From Nocardioides soli (lineage in GTDB: Bacteria > Actinomycetota > Actinomycetes > Propionibacteriales > Nocardioidaceae): 64,000 bases of DNA. Under the pieces are notes generated by a model. The model made no database searches and was not told the DNA's origin. It saw only the letters and a program-made list of their open reading frames with translations. Location: positions 1,798,001 to 1,862,000 of the forward strand of contig NZ_JACHWR010000001.1 of the NCBI RefSeq assembly GCF_014191495.1, given 5' to 3'. Shown in pieces: positions 25,013-35,071 of the stretch. The translations under genes and the position numbers were made by a program. How positions within the stretch are numbered: position 1 is the first letter of the stretch; each line of letters starts with the position of its first letter.

Positions 25013-25453
25013 TCAGACGACGGTCGCCGAGCCGCCGGCCGCCTCGATCTTCTCCTTGGCCGACCCGGAGAACGCGTTGGCGCTCACCTGGACGGCGACG
25101 GACAGCTTGCCCTGGCCGAGGACCTTGACGGGGTGACCGTCGCGGACCGCACCCTTGGCCACGAGGTCGTCGACACCGATGGCGCCGCCCTCGGGGAAGA
25201 GCTCGTTGATCCGGCCGAGGTTGACGACCTGGAACTCCACCTTGAAGGGGTTCTTGAAGCCCTTGAGCTTCGGCAGCCGCATGTGGATCGGCATCTGGCC
25301 ACCCTCGAAGGCGACCGGGACCTGGTAGCGAGCCTTGGTGCCCTTGGTACCGCGGCCCGCGGTCTTGCCCTTGGAGGCCTCACCGCGACCCACCCGGGTC
25401 TTGGCGGTCTTGGCACCCGGGGCAGGACGCAGGTGGTGCAGCTTGAGCGTCAT
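25013..25453 (-). CDS. rplO: 50S ribosomal protein uL15
   Basis: 146 residues: [36 protein letters not shown] at the N-terminus, the extension that threads into 23S rRNA, then the globular domain ending [16 protein letters not shown]. Its ATG follows the rpmD stop by one base. It is the last gene before the rplO-secY hairpin. Confidence 0.98.
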   Translation of the reverse strand: MTLKLHHLRPAPGAKTAKTRVGRGEASKGKTAGRGTKGTKARYQVPVAFEGGQMPIHMRLPKLKGFKNPFKVEFQVVNLGRINELFPEGGAIGVDDLVAKGAVRDGHPVKVLGQGKLSVAVQVSANAFSGSAKEKIEAAGGSATVV

Positions 25454-25454
25454 G

Positions 25455-25637
25455 TCAGTCGACCTCCTCGACCGTCACCAGATGACGGACGGTGTGGACC
25501 ATGCCACGGATCTCCGGGCGGTCCTCCTTGACGACCACGTCGCCGATCCGCTTGAGACCGAGCGTGCGCAGGGTCTCGCGCTGGTTGGCCTTGCAGCCGA
25601 TCGTGGACTTCTTCTGCTGGACCTTCAGCTGCGCCAT
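25455..25637 (-). CDS. rpmD: 50S ribosomal protein uL30
   Basis: 60 residues ([31 protein letters not shown]...), normal bacterial uL30. The frame is open further upstream through rpsE, but the ATG at 25637 overlaps the rpsE stop by one base (TGATG) and gives the correct length. Confidence 0.97.
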   Translation of the reverse strand: MAQLKVQQKKSTIGCKANQRETLRTLGLKRIGDVVVKEDRPEIRGMVHTVRHLVTVEEVD

Positions 25638-26254
25638 CAGGAGGTCACCTCCTCCGAGACCCCCGCCGGAACCTCGACCCGGGCCTTCAGCAGCGCCGCC
25701 GGGGTGACCTGCTCGACCGGCAGGCCGCGACGAGCGGCCACGGCCTCCGGCTGCTCGAGCATCCGCAGGGCCTCGACCGTCGCGTGCACGATGTTGATCT
25801 GGTTCGACGAGCCGAGCGACTTGCTCAGCACGTCGTGGATGCCGGCGCACTCCAGCACCGCACGCACCGGGCCACCGGCGATGACGCCGGTACCGGGCGC
25901 GGCCGGACGCAGGAGGACGACGCCGGCGGCCTTCTCACCCTGCACCGGGTGCGGGATGGTGCCCTGGATGCGGGGGACGCGGAAGAAGTGCTTCTTCGCC
26001 TCCTCGACACCCTTGGCGATCGCGGCCGGGACCTCCTTGGCCTTGCCGTAGCCGACACCGACCAGGCCGTCGCCGTCGCCGACGACCACGAGGGCGGTGA
26101 AGCTGAAGCGACGACCACCCTTCACGACCTTGGCGACACGGTTGATCGCGACGACGCGCTCGATGTAGGCGGTCTTGTCAGCGCCCTGGCCGCGACGGTC
26201 GTCCCGCCCGCCCCGGCGCTCGCCACCGCGCTGTCCGCGCTGGGCTCCGCTCAT
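25637..26254 (-). CDS. rpsE: 30S ribosomal protein uS5
   Basis: 205 residues: a basic Gly/Arg-rich N-terminal stretch ([22 protein letters not shown]), the double-stranded-RNA-binding-like domain ([30 protein letters not shown]) and the C-terminal domain ([23 protein letters not shown]). It takes part in decoding accuracy and the mRNA entry channel. GAGG lies about 9 nt before the ATG. Confidence 0.98.
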   Translation of the reverse strand: MSGAQRGQRGGERRGGRDDRRGQGADKTAYIERVVAINRVAKVVKGGRRFSFTALVVVGDGDGLVGVGYGKAKEVPAAIAKGVEEAKKHFFRVPRIQGTIPHPVQGEKAAGVVLLRPAAPGTGVIAGGPVRAVLECAGIHDVLSKSLGSSNQINIVHATVEALRMLEQPEAVAARRGLPVEQVTPAALLKARVEVPAGVSEEVTS

Positions 26255-26287
26255 GAGACTGTTCCTCTTCTCTCTAAGTCTTCGCGA

Positions 26288-26671
26288 TCAGAAGGTCAGG
26301 CCGCCGCTGCGGGCGCCGTCGGCCAGGGCCGCGATGCGGCCGTGGTACTTGTTGCCGGCCCGGTCGAACACGACGTCCGAGACGCCGGCCGAGGTGGCCC
26401 GCTCGGCGACGAGCTCGCCGACCTTCTTGGCCTTCGCGGTCTTGTCGCCGTCGAAGCCGCGCAGGTCCGCCTCCATGGTGGACGCCGACGCGAGGGTCTT
26501 GCCCACCAGGTCGTCGACGACCTGGACGGTGATGTGCTTCGACGAGCGGGTGACCACCAGCCGCGGCCGGTCGGCGGTGCCGTTGACCTTCTTGCGGCCC
26601 CGGACCTGGCGACGCAGGCGCGACTTGGTGCGCGCCGCGGTGTGCTTGTTGTTCGAAAGCGAGATCGCCAT
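26288..26671 (-). CDS. rplR: 50S ribosomal protein uL18
   Basis: 127 residues from the ATG at 26671 ([31 protein letters not shown]), the usual N-terminus; uL18 binds 5S rRNA. A GTG at 26677, two codons upstream, overlaps the rplF stop as GTGA and has AAGG at better spacing, so translation may begin there (129 residues). The C-terminus [14 protein letters not shown] is standard. Confidence 0.96.
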   Translation of the reverse strand: MAISLSNNKHTAARTKSRLRRQVRGRKKVNGTADRPRLVVTRSSKHITVQVVDDLVGKTLASASTMEADLRGFDGDKTAKAKKVGELVAERATSAGVSDVVFDRAGNKYHGRIAALADGARSGGLTF

Positions 26672-26673
26672 GG

Positions 26674-27213
26674 TCACTTACCAGCCTTTCCGACCTTGCG
26701 GCGGATGTGCTCACCCGCGTAGCGAACGCCCTTGCCCTTGTACGGCTCGGGCTTGCGCAGCTTGCGGATGTTGGCGGCGACCTCACCGACGAGCTGCTTG
26801 TCGATGCCCTGGACGCCGAGCTTGGTCGGGCCCTCCACCGTGAAGGTGATGCCCTCGGGGGCGTTGAAGGTGATCGAGTGCGAGTAGCCGAGCTGGAACT
26901 CCAGCTGGGTCGGACCCTTCGACAGGACGCGGTAGCCCACGCCCACGATCTCGAGCTTCTTCTCGTAGCCCTCGGTCACGCCGACGACCATGTTGTTGAC
27001 CAGGGTCCGGGTCAGGCCGTGCAGGGCCTTGCTGTCCCGGTGGTCGTCAGGCCGCCTGACGTCGAGGACGCCGTCGTTCTTCTCGATGGTGATCGGCGCG
27101 GCCACGGTGTGGGTCAGGGTGCCCTTGGGGCCCTTGACGGTCACCAGCGCGCCGTCGATCGCGACGTCCACGCTCGACGGGACCGCGATCGGAAGCTTGC
27201 CAATGCGCGACAT
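26674..27213 (-). CDS. rplF: 50S ribosomal protein uL6
   Basis: 179 residues, two repeated alpha/beta domains ([20 protein letters not shown]... and [13 protein letters not shown]...), ending [23 protein letters not shown]. It lies near the sarcin-ricin loop at the GTPase centre. Standard spc order, 29 nt after rpsH. Confidence 0.98.
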   Translation of the reverse strand: MSRIGKLPIAVPSSVDVAIDGALVTVKGPKGTLTHTVAAPITIEKNDGVLDVRRPDDHRDSKALHGLTRTLVNNMVVGVTEGYEKKLEIVGVGYRVLSKGPTQLEFQLGYSHSITFNAPEGITFTVEGPTKLGVQGIDKQLVGEVAANIRKLRKPEPYKGKGVRYAGEHIRRKVGKAGK

Positions 27214-27242
27214 GCTCTTCTACTCCTTCGCAGTTCTCGTCG

Positions 27243-27650
27243 TCACCAGACGTAGGCGAGGACTTCCCCACCCACGCCCTTCTGGTTGGCCTGGCGGTCG
27301 GTCAGCAGGCCCTGGCTCGTCGAGATGATCGCGACACCCAGGCCGCCGAGCACCTTCGGGAGGCCCGTGTGCTTGGCGTAGACCCGCAGGCCCGGCTTGC
27401 TGATCCGGCGGACGCCCGCGATGGAGCGCTCCCGGTTGCGGCCGTACTTGAGGGTGATGGTCAGCGTCTTGCCGACCTCGCCCTCGGCCGGGTCCTTCAC
27501 GTCGAAGGAGGTGATGTAGCCCTCCTGCCGAAGGATCTCCGCGACGCCGGCCTTCAGCTTGCTGTAGGGCATCGACACCGCGTCGTGGTACGCCTGGTTG
27601 GCGTTGCGCAGACGGGTCAGCATGTCTGCGATCGGGTCAGTCATCGTCAT
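27243..27650 (-). CDS. rpsH: 30S ribosomal protein uS8
   Basis: 135 residues ([33 protein letters not shown]...), ending [26 protein letters not shown]. It binds 16S helix 21 and in E. coli is the spc-operon repressor; the matching leader site was not recognised here. It follows rpsN after 82 nt, the largest gap within the spc ribosomal genes. Confidence 0.98.
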   Translation of the reverse strand: MTMTDPIADMLTRLRNANQAYHDAVSMPYSKLKAGVAEILRQEGYITSFDVKDPAEGEVGKTLTITLKYGRNRERSIAGVRRISKPGLRVYAKHTGLPKVLGGLGVAIISTSQGLLTDRQANQKGVGGEVLAYVW

Positions 27651-27732
27651 GATGGGTTCTTTCTCGCCGTGGTTTCGACCGTGCTCCGCGACTGCAGGGC
27701 GGGACGGCCGACCTTCAACGTGCTAGAGGTGA

Positions 27733-27918
27733 TTACCAGGAGGACTTGGTGACGCCGGGCAGCTCGCCGCGGTGCGCCATCTCCCGCAGGCAGATGCGGC
27801 ACAGGCCGAACTTGCGGTAGACGGCCTTCGGACGGCCGCAGCGCTGGCACCGGGTGTAGCCGCGCACCACGAACTTCGGCTTGCGAGCGGCCTTGACCTT
27901 CAGAGCGGTCTTCGCCAT
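27733..27918 (-). CDS. rpsN: 30S ribosomal protein uS14, zinc form
   Basis: 61 residues, the short type Z form. Zinc ligands C24, C27, C40 and C43 (RCQRCG and LCRICL) are intact. The ATG at 27918 is 1 nt after the rplE stop region, and the frame upstream overlaps rplE. Actinobacteria often carry a second zinc-free S14 elsewhere under zinc control; none is in this window. Confidence 0.97.
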   Translation of the reverse strand: MAKTALKVKAARKPKFVVRGYTRCQRCGRPKAVYRKFGLCRICLREMAHRGELPGVTKSSW

Positions 27919-27919
27919 G

Positions 27920-28510
27920 TCAGTTGCTCTCCTTGAACGGGAATCCGAGCTGCTTGAGCAGCGCGCGACCCTGCTCGTCGTTGGTGGCAGTGGTGACGAT
28001 CGTGATGTCCATGCCGCGGGACCGGTCGACCTTGTCCTGGTTGATCTCGTGGAACATGACCTGCTCGGTGAGACCGAAGGTGTAGTTGCCACGCCCGTCG
28101 AACTGGTTCGGGTTCAGGCCTCGGAAGTCGCGGATCCGGGGCAGCGCCAACGACAGCAGGCGGTCCAGGAACTCCCACATCCGGTCGCCGCGCAGCGTCG
28201 CGTGCGCACCGATCGGCATGCCCTCACGCAACTTGAACTGCGCGATGGACTTGCGGGCCTTGGTCACGAGCGGCTTCTGACCGGTGATCGCGGTGAGGTC
28301 GCGCACCGCGCCCTCGATCAGCTTCGAGTCACGGGCCGCCTCGCCGACGCCCATGTTGACCACGATCTTGGTCAGGCCGGGCACCTGCATGACGTTCTGG
28401 ATCTCGAACTCCGCCTTGAGCGCGGGGAGGATCTCCTCGCGGTAGCGGGTCTTCAGGCGCGGAGGGACCGCAGCCGAGGCCGACGTGGTCTCGTTCAGTG
28501 TCTCGGTCAT
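27920..28510 (-). CDS. rplE: 50S ribosomal protein uL5
   Basis: 196 residues with a short N-terminal extension ([16 protein letters not shown]) before the family core [29 protein letters not shown] and the C-terminal [17 protein letters not shown] are conserved. It binds 5S rRNA and contacts P-site tRNA. The ATG overlaps the rplX stop by one base. Confidence 0.98.
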   Translation of the reverse strand: MTETLNETTSASAAVPPRLKTRYREEILPALKAEFEIQNVMQVPGLTKIVVNMGVGEAARDSKLIEGAVRDLTAITGQKPLVTKARKSIAQFKLREGMPIGAHATLRGDRMWEFLDRLLSLALPRIRDFRGLNPNQFDGRGNYTFGLTEQVMFHEINQDKVDRSRGMDITIVTTATNDEQGRALLKQLGFPFKESN

Positions 28511-28875
28511 CAGATTTCCTTGCCGGTCTTGCGCGAGATGCGGACGCTGCGCTCGGCCTGGTAGGTCGAGCCGTCCGGCCGACGCTTGGTGACCTCGTCG
28601 CGGCGGAAGCCGATCCGGGTGACGCCGTCGCCCTCGACCAGCATCACGTTGGAGACGTGGATCGGGGCCTCGGTGGTGATGATGCCGCCGGTGTTGCCGG
28701 CCCGGCCGCCCTGGTTGACGGCCTTGGTGTGCCGCTTGACGCGGTTGACACCCTCGACGATCACCCGCTGCTCCTCACGGAGCACCTGGATGACCTTGCC
28801 CTCGGCACCCTTGTCCTTGCCGGCGATCACCTTCACGGTGTCGCCCTTCTTGATGTTCACACTGTTCTTGCCCAT
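28510..28875 (-). CDS. rplX: 50S ribosomal protein uL24
   Basis: 121 residues with the KOW motif ([26 protein letters not shown]) that starts 50S assembly at the 5' end of 23S rRNA. Its stop overlaps the rplE start and its own start is 3 nt after the rplN stop. Confidence 0.98.
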   Translation of the reverse strand: MGKNSVNIKKGDTVKVIAGKDKGAEGKVIQVLREEQRVIVEGVNRVKRHTKAVNQGGRAGNTGGIITTEAPIHVSNVMLVEGDGVTRIGFRRDEVTKRRPDGSTYQAERSVRISRKTGKEI

Positions 28876-28878
28876 GAG

Positions 28879-29247
28879 TCAGAGCACCTCCGGTGCCAGC
28901 GAGATGATCTTCATGAACTTCTTCTCGCGCAGCTCGCGGCCCACGGGGCCGAAGATGCGGGTGCCTCGCGGCTCGCCGTCCGACTTGAGGATGACGGCGG
29001 CGTTCTCGTCGAAGCGGATGTAGGAACCGTCGGGGCGGCGACGCTCCTTGACGGTGCGCACGATCACGGCCTTGACCACGTCACCCTTCTTCACGTTGCC
29101 ACCGGGGATCGCGTCCTTCACGGTGGCGACGATGACGTCGCCGATGCCGGCGTAGCGGCGACCCGAGCCACCGAGAACACGGATGCAGAGGATCTCCTTC
29201 GCACCGGTGTTGTCGGCGACCTTGAGTCGCGACTCCTGCTGAATCAT
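28879..29247 (-). CDS. rplN: 50S ribosomal protein uL14
   Basis: 122 residues, highly conserved ([28 protein letters not shown]...LAPEVL). It lies at the subunit interface. It is the first gene of the spc operon; a 68-nt gap from rpsQ shows no clear promoter or terminator, so S10 and spc are probably read as one. GGAGAAGAA precedes the ATG. Confidence 0.98.
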   Translation of the reverse strand: MIQQESRLKVADNTGAKEILCIRVLGGSGRRYAGIGDVIVATVKDAIPGGNVKKGDVVKAVIVRTVKERRRPDGSYIRFDENAAVILKSDGEPRGTRIFGPVGRELREKKFMKIISLAPEVL

Positions 29248-29315
29248 TTCTTCTCCTGGTTGTCGTGCCGGTTCTCATCGCCTCAGCGGGCAGTGAGCCT
29301 GGCCGAACGGGTGGA

Positions 29316-29597
29316 TTACTTGGCGCGCTCGAGGATCTCGACGACGCGCCAACGCTTGGTGGCCGACAGCGGGCGGGTCTCCATGAGGAGCACGCGGTCG
29401 CCGATGCCGCACTCGTTCTTCTCGTCGTGCGCCTTCAGCTTGCTGGTGCGCCGCATGACCTTGCCGTACAGCGCGTGCTTGACGCGGTCCTCGACGGACA
29501 CGACCACGGTCTTGTCCATCTTGTCGCTGACGACCAGGCCCTCCCGGACCTTGCGGGCATTCCGCTCACCAGCGTTCGCCGGAGCCTGCTCGCTCAT
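29316..29597 (-). CDS. rpsQ: 30S ribosomal protein uS17
   Basis: 93 residues, OB fold ([46 protein letters not shown]), with a 16-residue actinobacterial N-terminal extension. It is the last gene of the S10 operon; its ATG overlaps the rpmC stop (ATGA). Confidence 0.98.
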   Translation of the reverse strand: MSEQAPANAGERNARKVREGLVVSDKMDKTVVVSVEDRVKHALYGKVMRRTSKLKAHDEKNECGIGDRVLLMETRPLSATKRWRVVEILERAK

Positions 29598-29833
29598 GCG
29601 TCACCATCCTCGTTGTCCTGACCCGGCGTCGGCCGGATGCCGAGCTCGCGCTCGCGCACCACGGTGTAGATCCGGGCGATGTCCTTCTTGACCGTGCGGA
29701 GCCGGCCGTGGCTCTCCAGCTGGCCGGTGGCCGCCTGGAAGCGGAGGTTGAACAGCTCCTCCTTGGCCTCGCGCAGCTTCGACTCGAGGTCCACGGCGTT
29801 CAGCTCGTCGAGCTCGTGAGCCTTGGTCGCCAT
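29594..29833 (-). CDS. rpmC: 50S ribosomal protein uL29
   Basis: 79 residues, two-helix hairpin ([60 protein letters not shown]) with a short acidic tail. It sits at the tunnel exit where trigger factor and SRP dock. It overlaps rplP by one base and rpsQ by four. Confidence 0.97.
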   Translation of the reverse strand: MATKAHELDELNAVDLESKLREAKEELFNLRFQAATGQLESHGRLRTVKKDIARIYTVVRERELGIRPTPGQDNEDGDA

Positions 29834-30252
29834 CAGAATTCACCTGCCTCACGGGAGACGAAGCGGCACTTCATCGGGAGCTTGTGCATCGCGCGGCGCA
29901 TCGCCTCGCGAGCGGTTCCCTCATCCACACCGGAGAGTTCGAACATGACCCGACCCGGCTTCACGTTCGCGACCCACCACTCGGGCGAGCCCTTGCCGGA
30001 GCCCATCCGAGTCTCGGCGGGCTTCTTGGTGAGCGGGCGGTCCGGGTAGATGTTGATCCAGACCTTGCCGCCACGCTTGATGTGACGGGTCATCGCGATA
30101 CGAGCCGACTCGATCTGGCGGTTGGTCACGTAGTGACCCTCGACCGCCTGGATGCCGAAGTCGCCGAAGGCGAGACGGGTGCCGCCCTTGGCCGCACCGG
30201 TCCGCTTCGGGTGGTGCTGCTTGCGGTGCTTGACACGACGGGGCATCAACAT
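29833..30252 (-). CDS. rplP: 50S ribosomal protein uL16
   Basis: 139 residues, full length ([33 protein letters not shown]...). The ATG at 30252 is chosen over the one at 30246 because AGGAGG lies 8 nt before it and ML(I/M)PRRVKHRK is the common start. It helps position A-site tRNA. It starts 3 nt after the rpsC stop. Confidence 0.98.
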   Translation of the reverse strand: MLMPRRVKHRKQHHPKRTGAAKGGTRLAFGDFGIQAVEGHYVTNRQIESARIAMTRHIKRGGKVWINIYPDRPLTKKPAETRMGSGKGSPEWWVANVKPGRVMFELSGVDEGTAREAMRRAMHKLPMKCRFVSREAGEF

Positions 30253-30255
30253 GGG

Positions 30256-31092
30256 TCAGCCCTCCTGCGGTGCTGCGTCGTTCGAGGCGGGAGCCGGGGC
30301 GGCAGCCTCGGCGGGGGCCTCGGCGGGTGCGCCGCCGGCGCGGTCCGCGCGCGACGGACGGTCGCCGCGCGAGCCCCGGTTCGGACGGTCGCCGCCCCGC
30401 GAGGGGCGACCGCTGCGACCGGGGACGCCCGCGCGGGCGGCGGCCTGGGCCTGACGCTCGGCACGGGTGCCGGCGACCTCGCCCTTGTAGATCCAGACCT
30501 TGACGCCGATCCGGCCGAAGGTCGTGCGGGCCTCGTAGAAGCCGTAGTCGATGTCGGCGCGGAGGGTGTGCAGCGGTACCCGGCCCTCGCGGTAGAACTC
30601 GGTGCGCGACATCTCGGCGCCGTTGAGGCGGCCGGAGCACTGGATCCGGATGCCCTTGGCACCGGAGCGCATCGAGGTCTGCATCGCCTTGCGCATGGCG
30701 CGCCGGAACTGCACGCGGCCCGACAGCTGCTCGGCCACGCCCTGGGCGACCAGCTGCGCGTCGATCTCGGGGTTCTTGACCTCGAGGATGTTCAGCTGGA
30801 CCTGCTTGCCGGTGAGCTTCTCGAGCTCGCCGCGGATCCGGTCGGCCTCGGCGCCACGGCGACCGATGACGATGCCCGGACGCGCGGTGTGGATGTCCAC
30901 CCGGACGCGGTCACGGGTTCGCTCGATCTCGACCTTCGCGATGCCGGCCCGCTCCATGCCCTTGGAGAGCAGCTTGCGGATGGCGACGTCCTCGCCGACG
31001 TACGACTTGTACAGCTTGTCGGCGTACCAACGGCTCTTGTGGTCCGTCGAGATGCCCAGACGGAAGCCGTTCGGGTTGATCTTCTGGCCCAT
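30256..31092 (-). CDS. rpsC: 30S ribosomal protein uS3 with long C-terminal tail
   Basis: 278 residues from [22 protein letters not shown] at 31092; the frame is open upstream but this ATG overlaps the rplV stop by one base. The KH domain ([21 protein letters not shown]) and C-terminal domain are complete and form part of the mRNA entry helicase. From about residue 215 an Arg/Gly then Ala/Pro-rich low-complexity tail ([20 protein letters not shown]...) extends past the E. coli length, a common actinobacterial trait. Confidence 0.98.
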   Translation of the reverse strand: MGQKINPNGFRLGISTDHKSRWYADKLYKSYVGEDVAIRKLLSKGMERAGIAKVEIERTRDRVRVDIHTARPGIVIGRRGAEADRIRGELEKLTGKQVQLNILEVKNPEIDAQLVAQGVAEQLSGRVQFRRAMRKAMQTSMRSGAKGIRIQCSGRLNGAEMSRTEFYREGRVPLHTLRADIDYGFYEARTTFGRIGVKVWIYKGEVAGTRAERQAQAAARAGVPGRSGRPSRGGDRPNRGSRGDRPSRADRAGGAPAEAPAEAAAPAPASNDAAPQEG

Positions 31093-31529
31093 CAGGCACT
31101 CTTCCTCTTCTTGGCGGTCGCCTTCTGCTCCACCACGTCGGCCGGCTGGACGACCAGGGTGATGTGGCTGGTGCGCTTGTTGATGCGGGTCGCACGACCC
31201 TGCGCACGCGGACGCCACCGCTTCATGGTCGGACCCTCGTCGACCTGCGCGATGGAGATGACCAGGTCGTTCGCGTCGAGGCCCTCGGTGGTCTCGGCGT
31301 TCGCGACGGCGCTCTCCAGCACCTTCAGGACGGTCTCGGAGGCGGCCTGCGGCGCGAACTGCAGCAGCGACTGCGCGTCCTCGACGGGCAGACCGCGGAC
31401 CATGTCGACGACACGGCGGGCCTTCATCGGGGTGATCCGCGTGTAGCGGGCGCTGGCGAACGCACCCGGCTGGTCGCCGAGCAGCGACTCGCGGCGCGCG
31501 CTGACGCGCTGGCGGTCTCCTGCGCTCAT
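31092..31529 (-). CDS. rplV: 50S ribosomal protein uL22
   Basis: 145 residues; core [21 protein letters not shown] and the tunnel hairpin with [27 protein letters not shown]- and C-termini are somewhat extended ([28 protein letters not shown]). The hairpin lines the exit tunnel where macrolides act. ATGA overlap with rpsS. Confidence 0.98.
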   Translation of the reverse strand: MSAGDRQRVSARRESLLGDQPGAFASARYTRITPMKARRVVDMVRGLPVEDAQSLLQFAPQAASETVLKVLESAVANAETTEGLDANDLVISIAQVDEGPTMKRWRPRAQGRATRINKRTSHITLVVQPADVVEQKATAKKRKSA

Positions 31530-31807
31530 CGCCGGCGTCCCTTCCTGTCTTCCTTGACGTGCCCGCGGTAGGTGCGGGTGGGAGCGAACTCCCCGAGCTT
31601 GTGGCCGACCATCGAGTCGGTCACGAAGACCGGCACGTGCTTGCGACCGTCGTGGACGGCGATCGTGTGGCCGATCATGTCCGGCACGATCATCGAGCGG
31701 CGCGACCAGGTCTTGATGACGTTGTGGGTGCCCTTCTCGTTCTCCGCGTCCACCTTCTTCTGCAGGTGGTCGTCGACGAAGGGGCCCTTCTTCAGGCTGC
31801 GAGGCAT
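31526..31807 (-). CDS. rpsS: 30S ribosomal protein uS19
   Basis: 93 residues, full length ([38 protein letters not shown]...). It binds the 30S head with uS13. It starts 5 nt after the rplB stop with GGAAG at normal spacing. Confidence 0.98.
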   Translation of the reverse strand: MPRSLKKGPFVDDHLQKKVDAENEKGTHNVIKTWSRRSMIVPDMIGHTIAVHDGRKHVPVFVTDSMVGHKLGEFAPTRTYRGHVKEDRKGRRR

Positions 31808-31812
31808 GTCAG

Positions 31813-32649
<837 letters not shown>

Positions 32650-32677
32650 GTCTCTTCAGTCCTCTAGTCCGCGCCGG

Positions 32678-32983
32678 TCAGGAGACCGGGCCTCCGAAGA
32701 TGTCGATCCGGTGGCCCTCGGCGAGGCTGACGATCGCGCGCTTGGTGTCCTTGCGCTTGCCCAGGCCGTTGCGGGTCCGCCGGGTCTTGCCCGGCCGGTT
32801 GAGCGTGTTGACCGACGTCACCTTGACGTTGAACACCTTCTCGACCGCGATCTTGATCTCGGTCTTGTTCGCGTCGGGGTGCACCAGGAAGGTGTACTTG
32901 TTCGCGTCGAGCAGGCCGTAGCTCTTCTCGGACACGACCGGTGCGAGCAGGATGTCGCGGTGGTCCTTGTGCAGGGTGCTCAC
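32678..32983 (-). CDS. rplW: 50S ribosomal protein uL23
   Basis: 101 residues ([50 protein letters not shown]...). It forms the trigger-factor and SRP docking site at the tunnel exit. The start is GTG overlapping the rplD stop (GTGA). Confidence 0.98.
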   Translation of the reverse strand: MSTLHKDHRDILLAPVVSEKSYGLLDANKYTFLVHPDANKTEIKIAVEKVFNVKVTSVNTLNRPGKTRRTRNGLGKRKDTKRAIVSLAEGHRIDIFGGPVS

Positions 32984-33594
32984 TTCGCAGCCTCCTCGGT
33001 CTTGTTCACGAAGGCGTCGAACGCACCCTGGGTGAAGACGACGTCGTCGGCGGCCAGCACGTCGTAGGTGTTGAGCTGGTCGACGGCCACGATGTGCACC
33101 TCGGGCGCGTTGCGCAGCGAGAGCCAGGTGACCGAGTCGGTGCGCTCCAGCACCACGAGGAAGTTGCTGCGCTCCGAGACGGTCGACAGCGCGGCCAGCG
33201 CGGCCTTGGTCGACGGCACCTCGGCGGCGATCAGCGACTCGACGACGTGGATCCGGTCGTTGCGGGCCCGGTCGGAGAGGGCACCGCGCAGGGCGGCCGC
33301 CTTCATCTTCTTGGGCGTGCGCTGGTCGTACTTGCGCGGCTGCGGGCCGTGGACGGTGCCACCGCCGGCGAACTGCGGGGCGCGGGTCGAGCCCTGGCGG
33401 GCGCGGCCGGTGCCCTTCTGCTTGTAGGGCTTGCGGCCACCGCCGCGGACCTCGCCGCGGGTCTTGGTGGCGTGGGTGCCCTGGCGGGCGGCGGCCTGCT
33501 GGGCCACGACGACCTGGTGGATCAGCGGGACGTTGACCTCGACGTCGAAGATCTCGGCGGGCAGGTCGACCTTCGCCTTCTTCACGCTAGCCAT
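32980..33594 (-). CDS. rplD: 50S ribosomal protein uL4
   Basis: 204 residues with the tunnel loop ([35 protein letters not shown]) and globular domain. In E. coli L4 also represses the S10 operon by binding its leader; the leader here is long but its L4 site was not recognised. It starts 2 nt after the rplC stop. Confidence 0.98.
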   Translation of the reverse strand: MASVKKAKVDLPAEIFDVEVNVPLIHQVVVAQQAAARQGTHATKTRGEVRGGGRKPYKQKGTGRARQGSTRAPQFAGGGTVHGPQPRKYDQRTPKKMKAAALRGALSDRARNDRIHVVESLIAAEVPSTKAALAALSTVSERSNFLVVLERTDSVTWLSLRNAPEVHIVAVDQLNTYDVLAADDVVFTQGAFDAFVNKTEEAAK

Positions 33595-33596
33595 GC

Positions 33597-34271
33597 TCAG
33601 ACCTCCTTGCCAGAAGTGAGGGAGTTCTTGGCGGCCGAGCGGAGGACCACGAGGCTGCCCTTGGGGCCGGGGACGGCGCCCTTGAGCAGGACCAGGCCCT
33701 TCTCGACGTCGACCGCGTGGACGGTGACGTTCTGGGTGGTGACCGTGTCGGAGCCCATCCGGCCCGCCATCCGCACACCCTTGAACACACGGCCGGGGGT
33801 GGCGCAGGCGCCGATCGAGCCCGGCTTGCGGTGGTTGCGGTGCGCACCGTGCGACGCGGAGACACCGGCGAAGCCGTGCCGCTTCATCGTGCCGGCGAAG
33901 CCCTTGCCCTTGCTGGTGCCGGTCACGTCGATCTCCTCGCCGGCGGCGAAGGTGTCGACGGGCAGCTCCTGGCCGACCGTGAACTCGGTCGCGAGGGCGG
34001 TGCGGATCTCGACCAGGTGGCGACGCGGCGTGGTGCCCGCCTTGGCGAACTGGCCGGCCTGCGGCTTGGTCACCTTGCGACCGTCGATCTCGCCGTAGCC
34101 GACCTGGATGGCGTTGTAGCCGTCGGTGTCGGGCGTGCGGACCAGCGTGACGACGTTCGCGCCGGCGTCGATCACGGTCACGGGGACGACGCGGTTGTTC
34201 TCGTCCCAGACCTGGGTCATGCCGAGCTTGGTGCCCAGCAGGCCCTTCACATTGCGTTCGAAAGTACTCAT
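33597..34271 (-). CDS. rplC: 50S ribosomal protein uL3
   Basis: 224 residues from the ATG at 34271 ([34 protein letters not shown]...). The frame is open upstream, but this start leaves 10 nt after rpsJ and gives the actinobacterial N-terminus. The loop [35 protein letters not shown] reaches the peptidyl-transferase centre. L3 starts 50S assembly. Confidence 0.98.
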   Translation of the reverse strand: MSTFERNVKGLLGTKLGMTQVWDENNRVVPVTVIDAGANVVTLVRTPDTDGYNAIQVGYGEIDGRKVTKPQAGQFAKAGTTPRRHLVEIRTALATEFTVGQELPVDTFAAGEEIDVTGTSKGKGFAGTMKRHGFAGVSASHGAHRNHRKPGSIGACATPGRVFKGVRMAGRMGSDTVTTQNVTVHAVDVEKGLVLLKGAVPGPKGSLVVLRSAAKNSLTSGKEV

Positions 34272-34281
34272 GTTCTCGACC

Positions 34282-34590
34282 TCAGAGCTTGATCTCGATG
34301 TCGACGCCGGCGGGCAGGTCGAGCCGCATGAGCGAGTCGACGGTCTTCGGCGTGGGGTCGATGATGTCGATGAGGCGCTTGTGGGTGCGCATCTCGAAGT
34401 GCTCGCGGGAGTCCTTGTACTTGTGGGGCGAGCGGATGACGCAGTACACGTTCTTCTCGGTCGGCAGCGGCACCGGGCCGGCGACCTTGGCACCCGTACG
34501 GGTGACGGTGTCCACGATCTTGCGCGCCGAGGTGTCGATCACCTCGTGGTCATAGGCCTTGAGCCTGATGCGGATCTTCTGTCCCGCCAT
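34282..34590 (-). CDS. rpsJ: 30S ribosomal protein uS10
   Basis: 102 residues, full length ([49 protein letters not shown]...). It is in the 30S head and, as NusE, in transcription antitermination. First gene of the S10 operon, preceded by a leader of about 300 nt. Confidence 0.98.
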   Translation of the reverse strand: MAGQKIRIRLKAYDHEVIDTSARKIVDTVTRTGAKVAGPVPLPTEKNVYCVIRSPHKYKDSREHFEMRTHKRLIDIIDPTPKTVDSLMRLDLPAGVDIEIKL

Positions 34591-34902
34591 AGGTCTCTCT
34601 CGTCCTCACTGGTTCTGTGCCGCGTGCGTGTTCCGGAACGTCCTCGGGCTTGAGTAGGTCCCGCCCGTGCTCCCCACCGCTCCTGCTCCGACCCCCGCGG
34701 TCGGGCGTGTCGCGCTGTTGAGGCACAACACGAGACCGGGTCTCGCATTCGTTTTGTTGGTGGCGCCCGACGGTTTCGTCGAGCAGATCGGGTCTCCAGG
34801 TTCGGTGCGGCCACACACGCAGACCACTGAGCTATCCCTGAGGAGACGCGATTCAGAAGTCAAGATGTGCAGTGCACCCCGGCAACCCGCCGAAGCAACC
34901 GG
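34591..34902 (-). promoter_or_regulatory. S10-operon leader region
   Basis: The ~300 nt upstream of rpsJ hold no gene. They contain the inverted repeats CGAGACC(34731-34737)/GGTCTCG(34739-34745) and TGTTG/CAACA near 34720, and a stem CCGACC/GGTCGG beside the shared motif at 34691-34713. Long structured leaders upstream of rpsJ fit feedback control by a ribosomal protein; which one is unknown. A TTGACT at 34863-34858 resembles a -35 box but lacks a good -10. Confidence 0.5.
34691..34713 (-). promoter_or_regulatory. Conserved leader block shared by rpsJ and rpsL leaders
   Basis: This 23-nt stretch matches 56375-56397 at 22 positions, both on the strand of the operon; the core reads GCGACACGCCCGACC followed by a G-rich run. 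It is in the leader of both the S10 and str operons, about 100-140 nt before the first gene. Its likely role is a common regulatory or transcription-start signal. Confidence 0.6.
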
Positions 34903-34930
34903 ACTATCTTGGCAGAAGATCCCGCACCAA
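34903..34930 (-). promoter_or_regulatory. Candidate S10-operon promoter
   Basis: On the minus strand TTGGTG (34930-34925), a 16-nt spacer, and GATAGT (34908-34903) resemble a -35/-10 pair. Transcription would start near 34896, giving a ~300-nt leader. Confidence 0.45.
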
Positions 34931-34976
34931 GCCAATTCGCCGGCCCCTCGCTCCGAGCCTGCGAGGAGGGAGGGCC

Positions 34977-35047
34977 CAGCCGGCGAGGTTGAGGAGCGTC
35001 GACGGGGGCCGCGCGCCAGCGCGGGACCCGTGACGCGTCTCGAAACC
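34977..35047. repeat. ~72-bp dispersed palindromic element, copy C
   Basis: It begins CAGCCGGCGAGGTTGAGGAG, has GCGCGCCAGCGCG at the centre and ends CGCGTCTCGAAACC. It aligns with copies B and D over its whole length, in the same orientation. It lies between the S10 promoter region and the next gene, whose -10 box begins 13 bp later. Confidence 0.85.
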
Positions 35048-35059
35048 CGGCGACTCGGC

Positions 35060-35065
35060 TATCGT
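35060..35065 (+). promoter_or_regulatory. Candidate -10 box (leaderless) of the oxidoreductase gene
   Basis: TATCGT lies 6 nt before the ATG at 35072; no ribosome binding site is present. Confidence 0.55.
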
Positions 35066-35071
35066 CCAGCC

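Noticed and set aside
34858..34863. TTGACT as the -35 of the S10 promoter
   Set aside because: No TANNNT box follows at 16-19 nt; the pair at 34903-34930 fits better.
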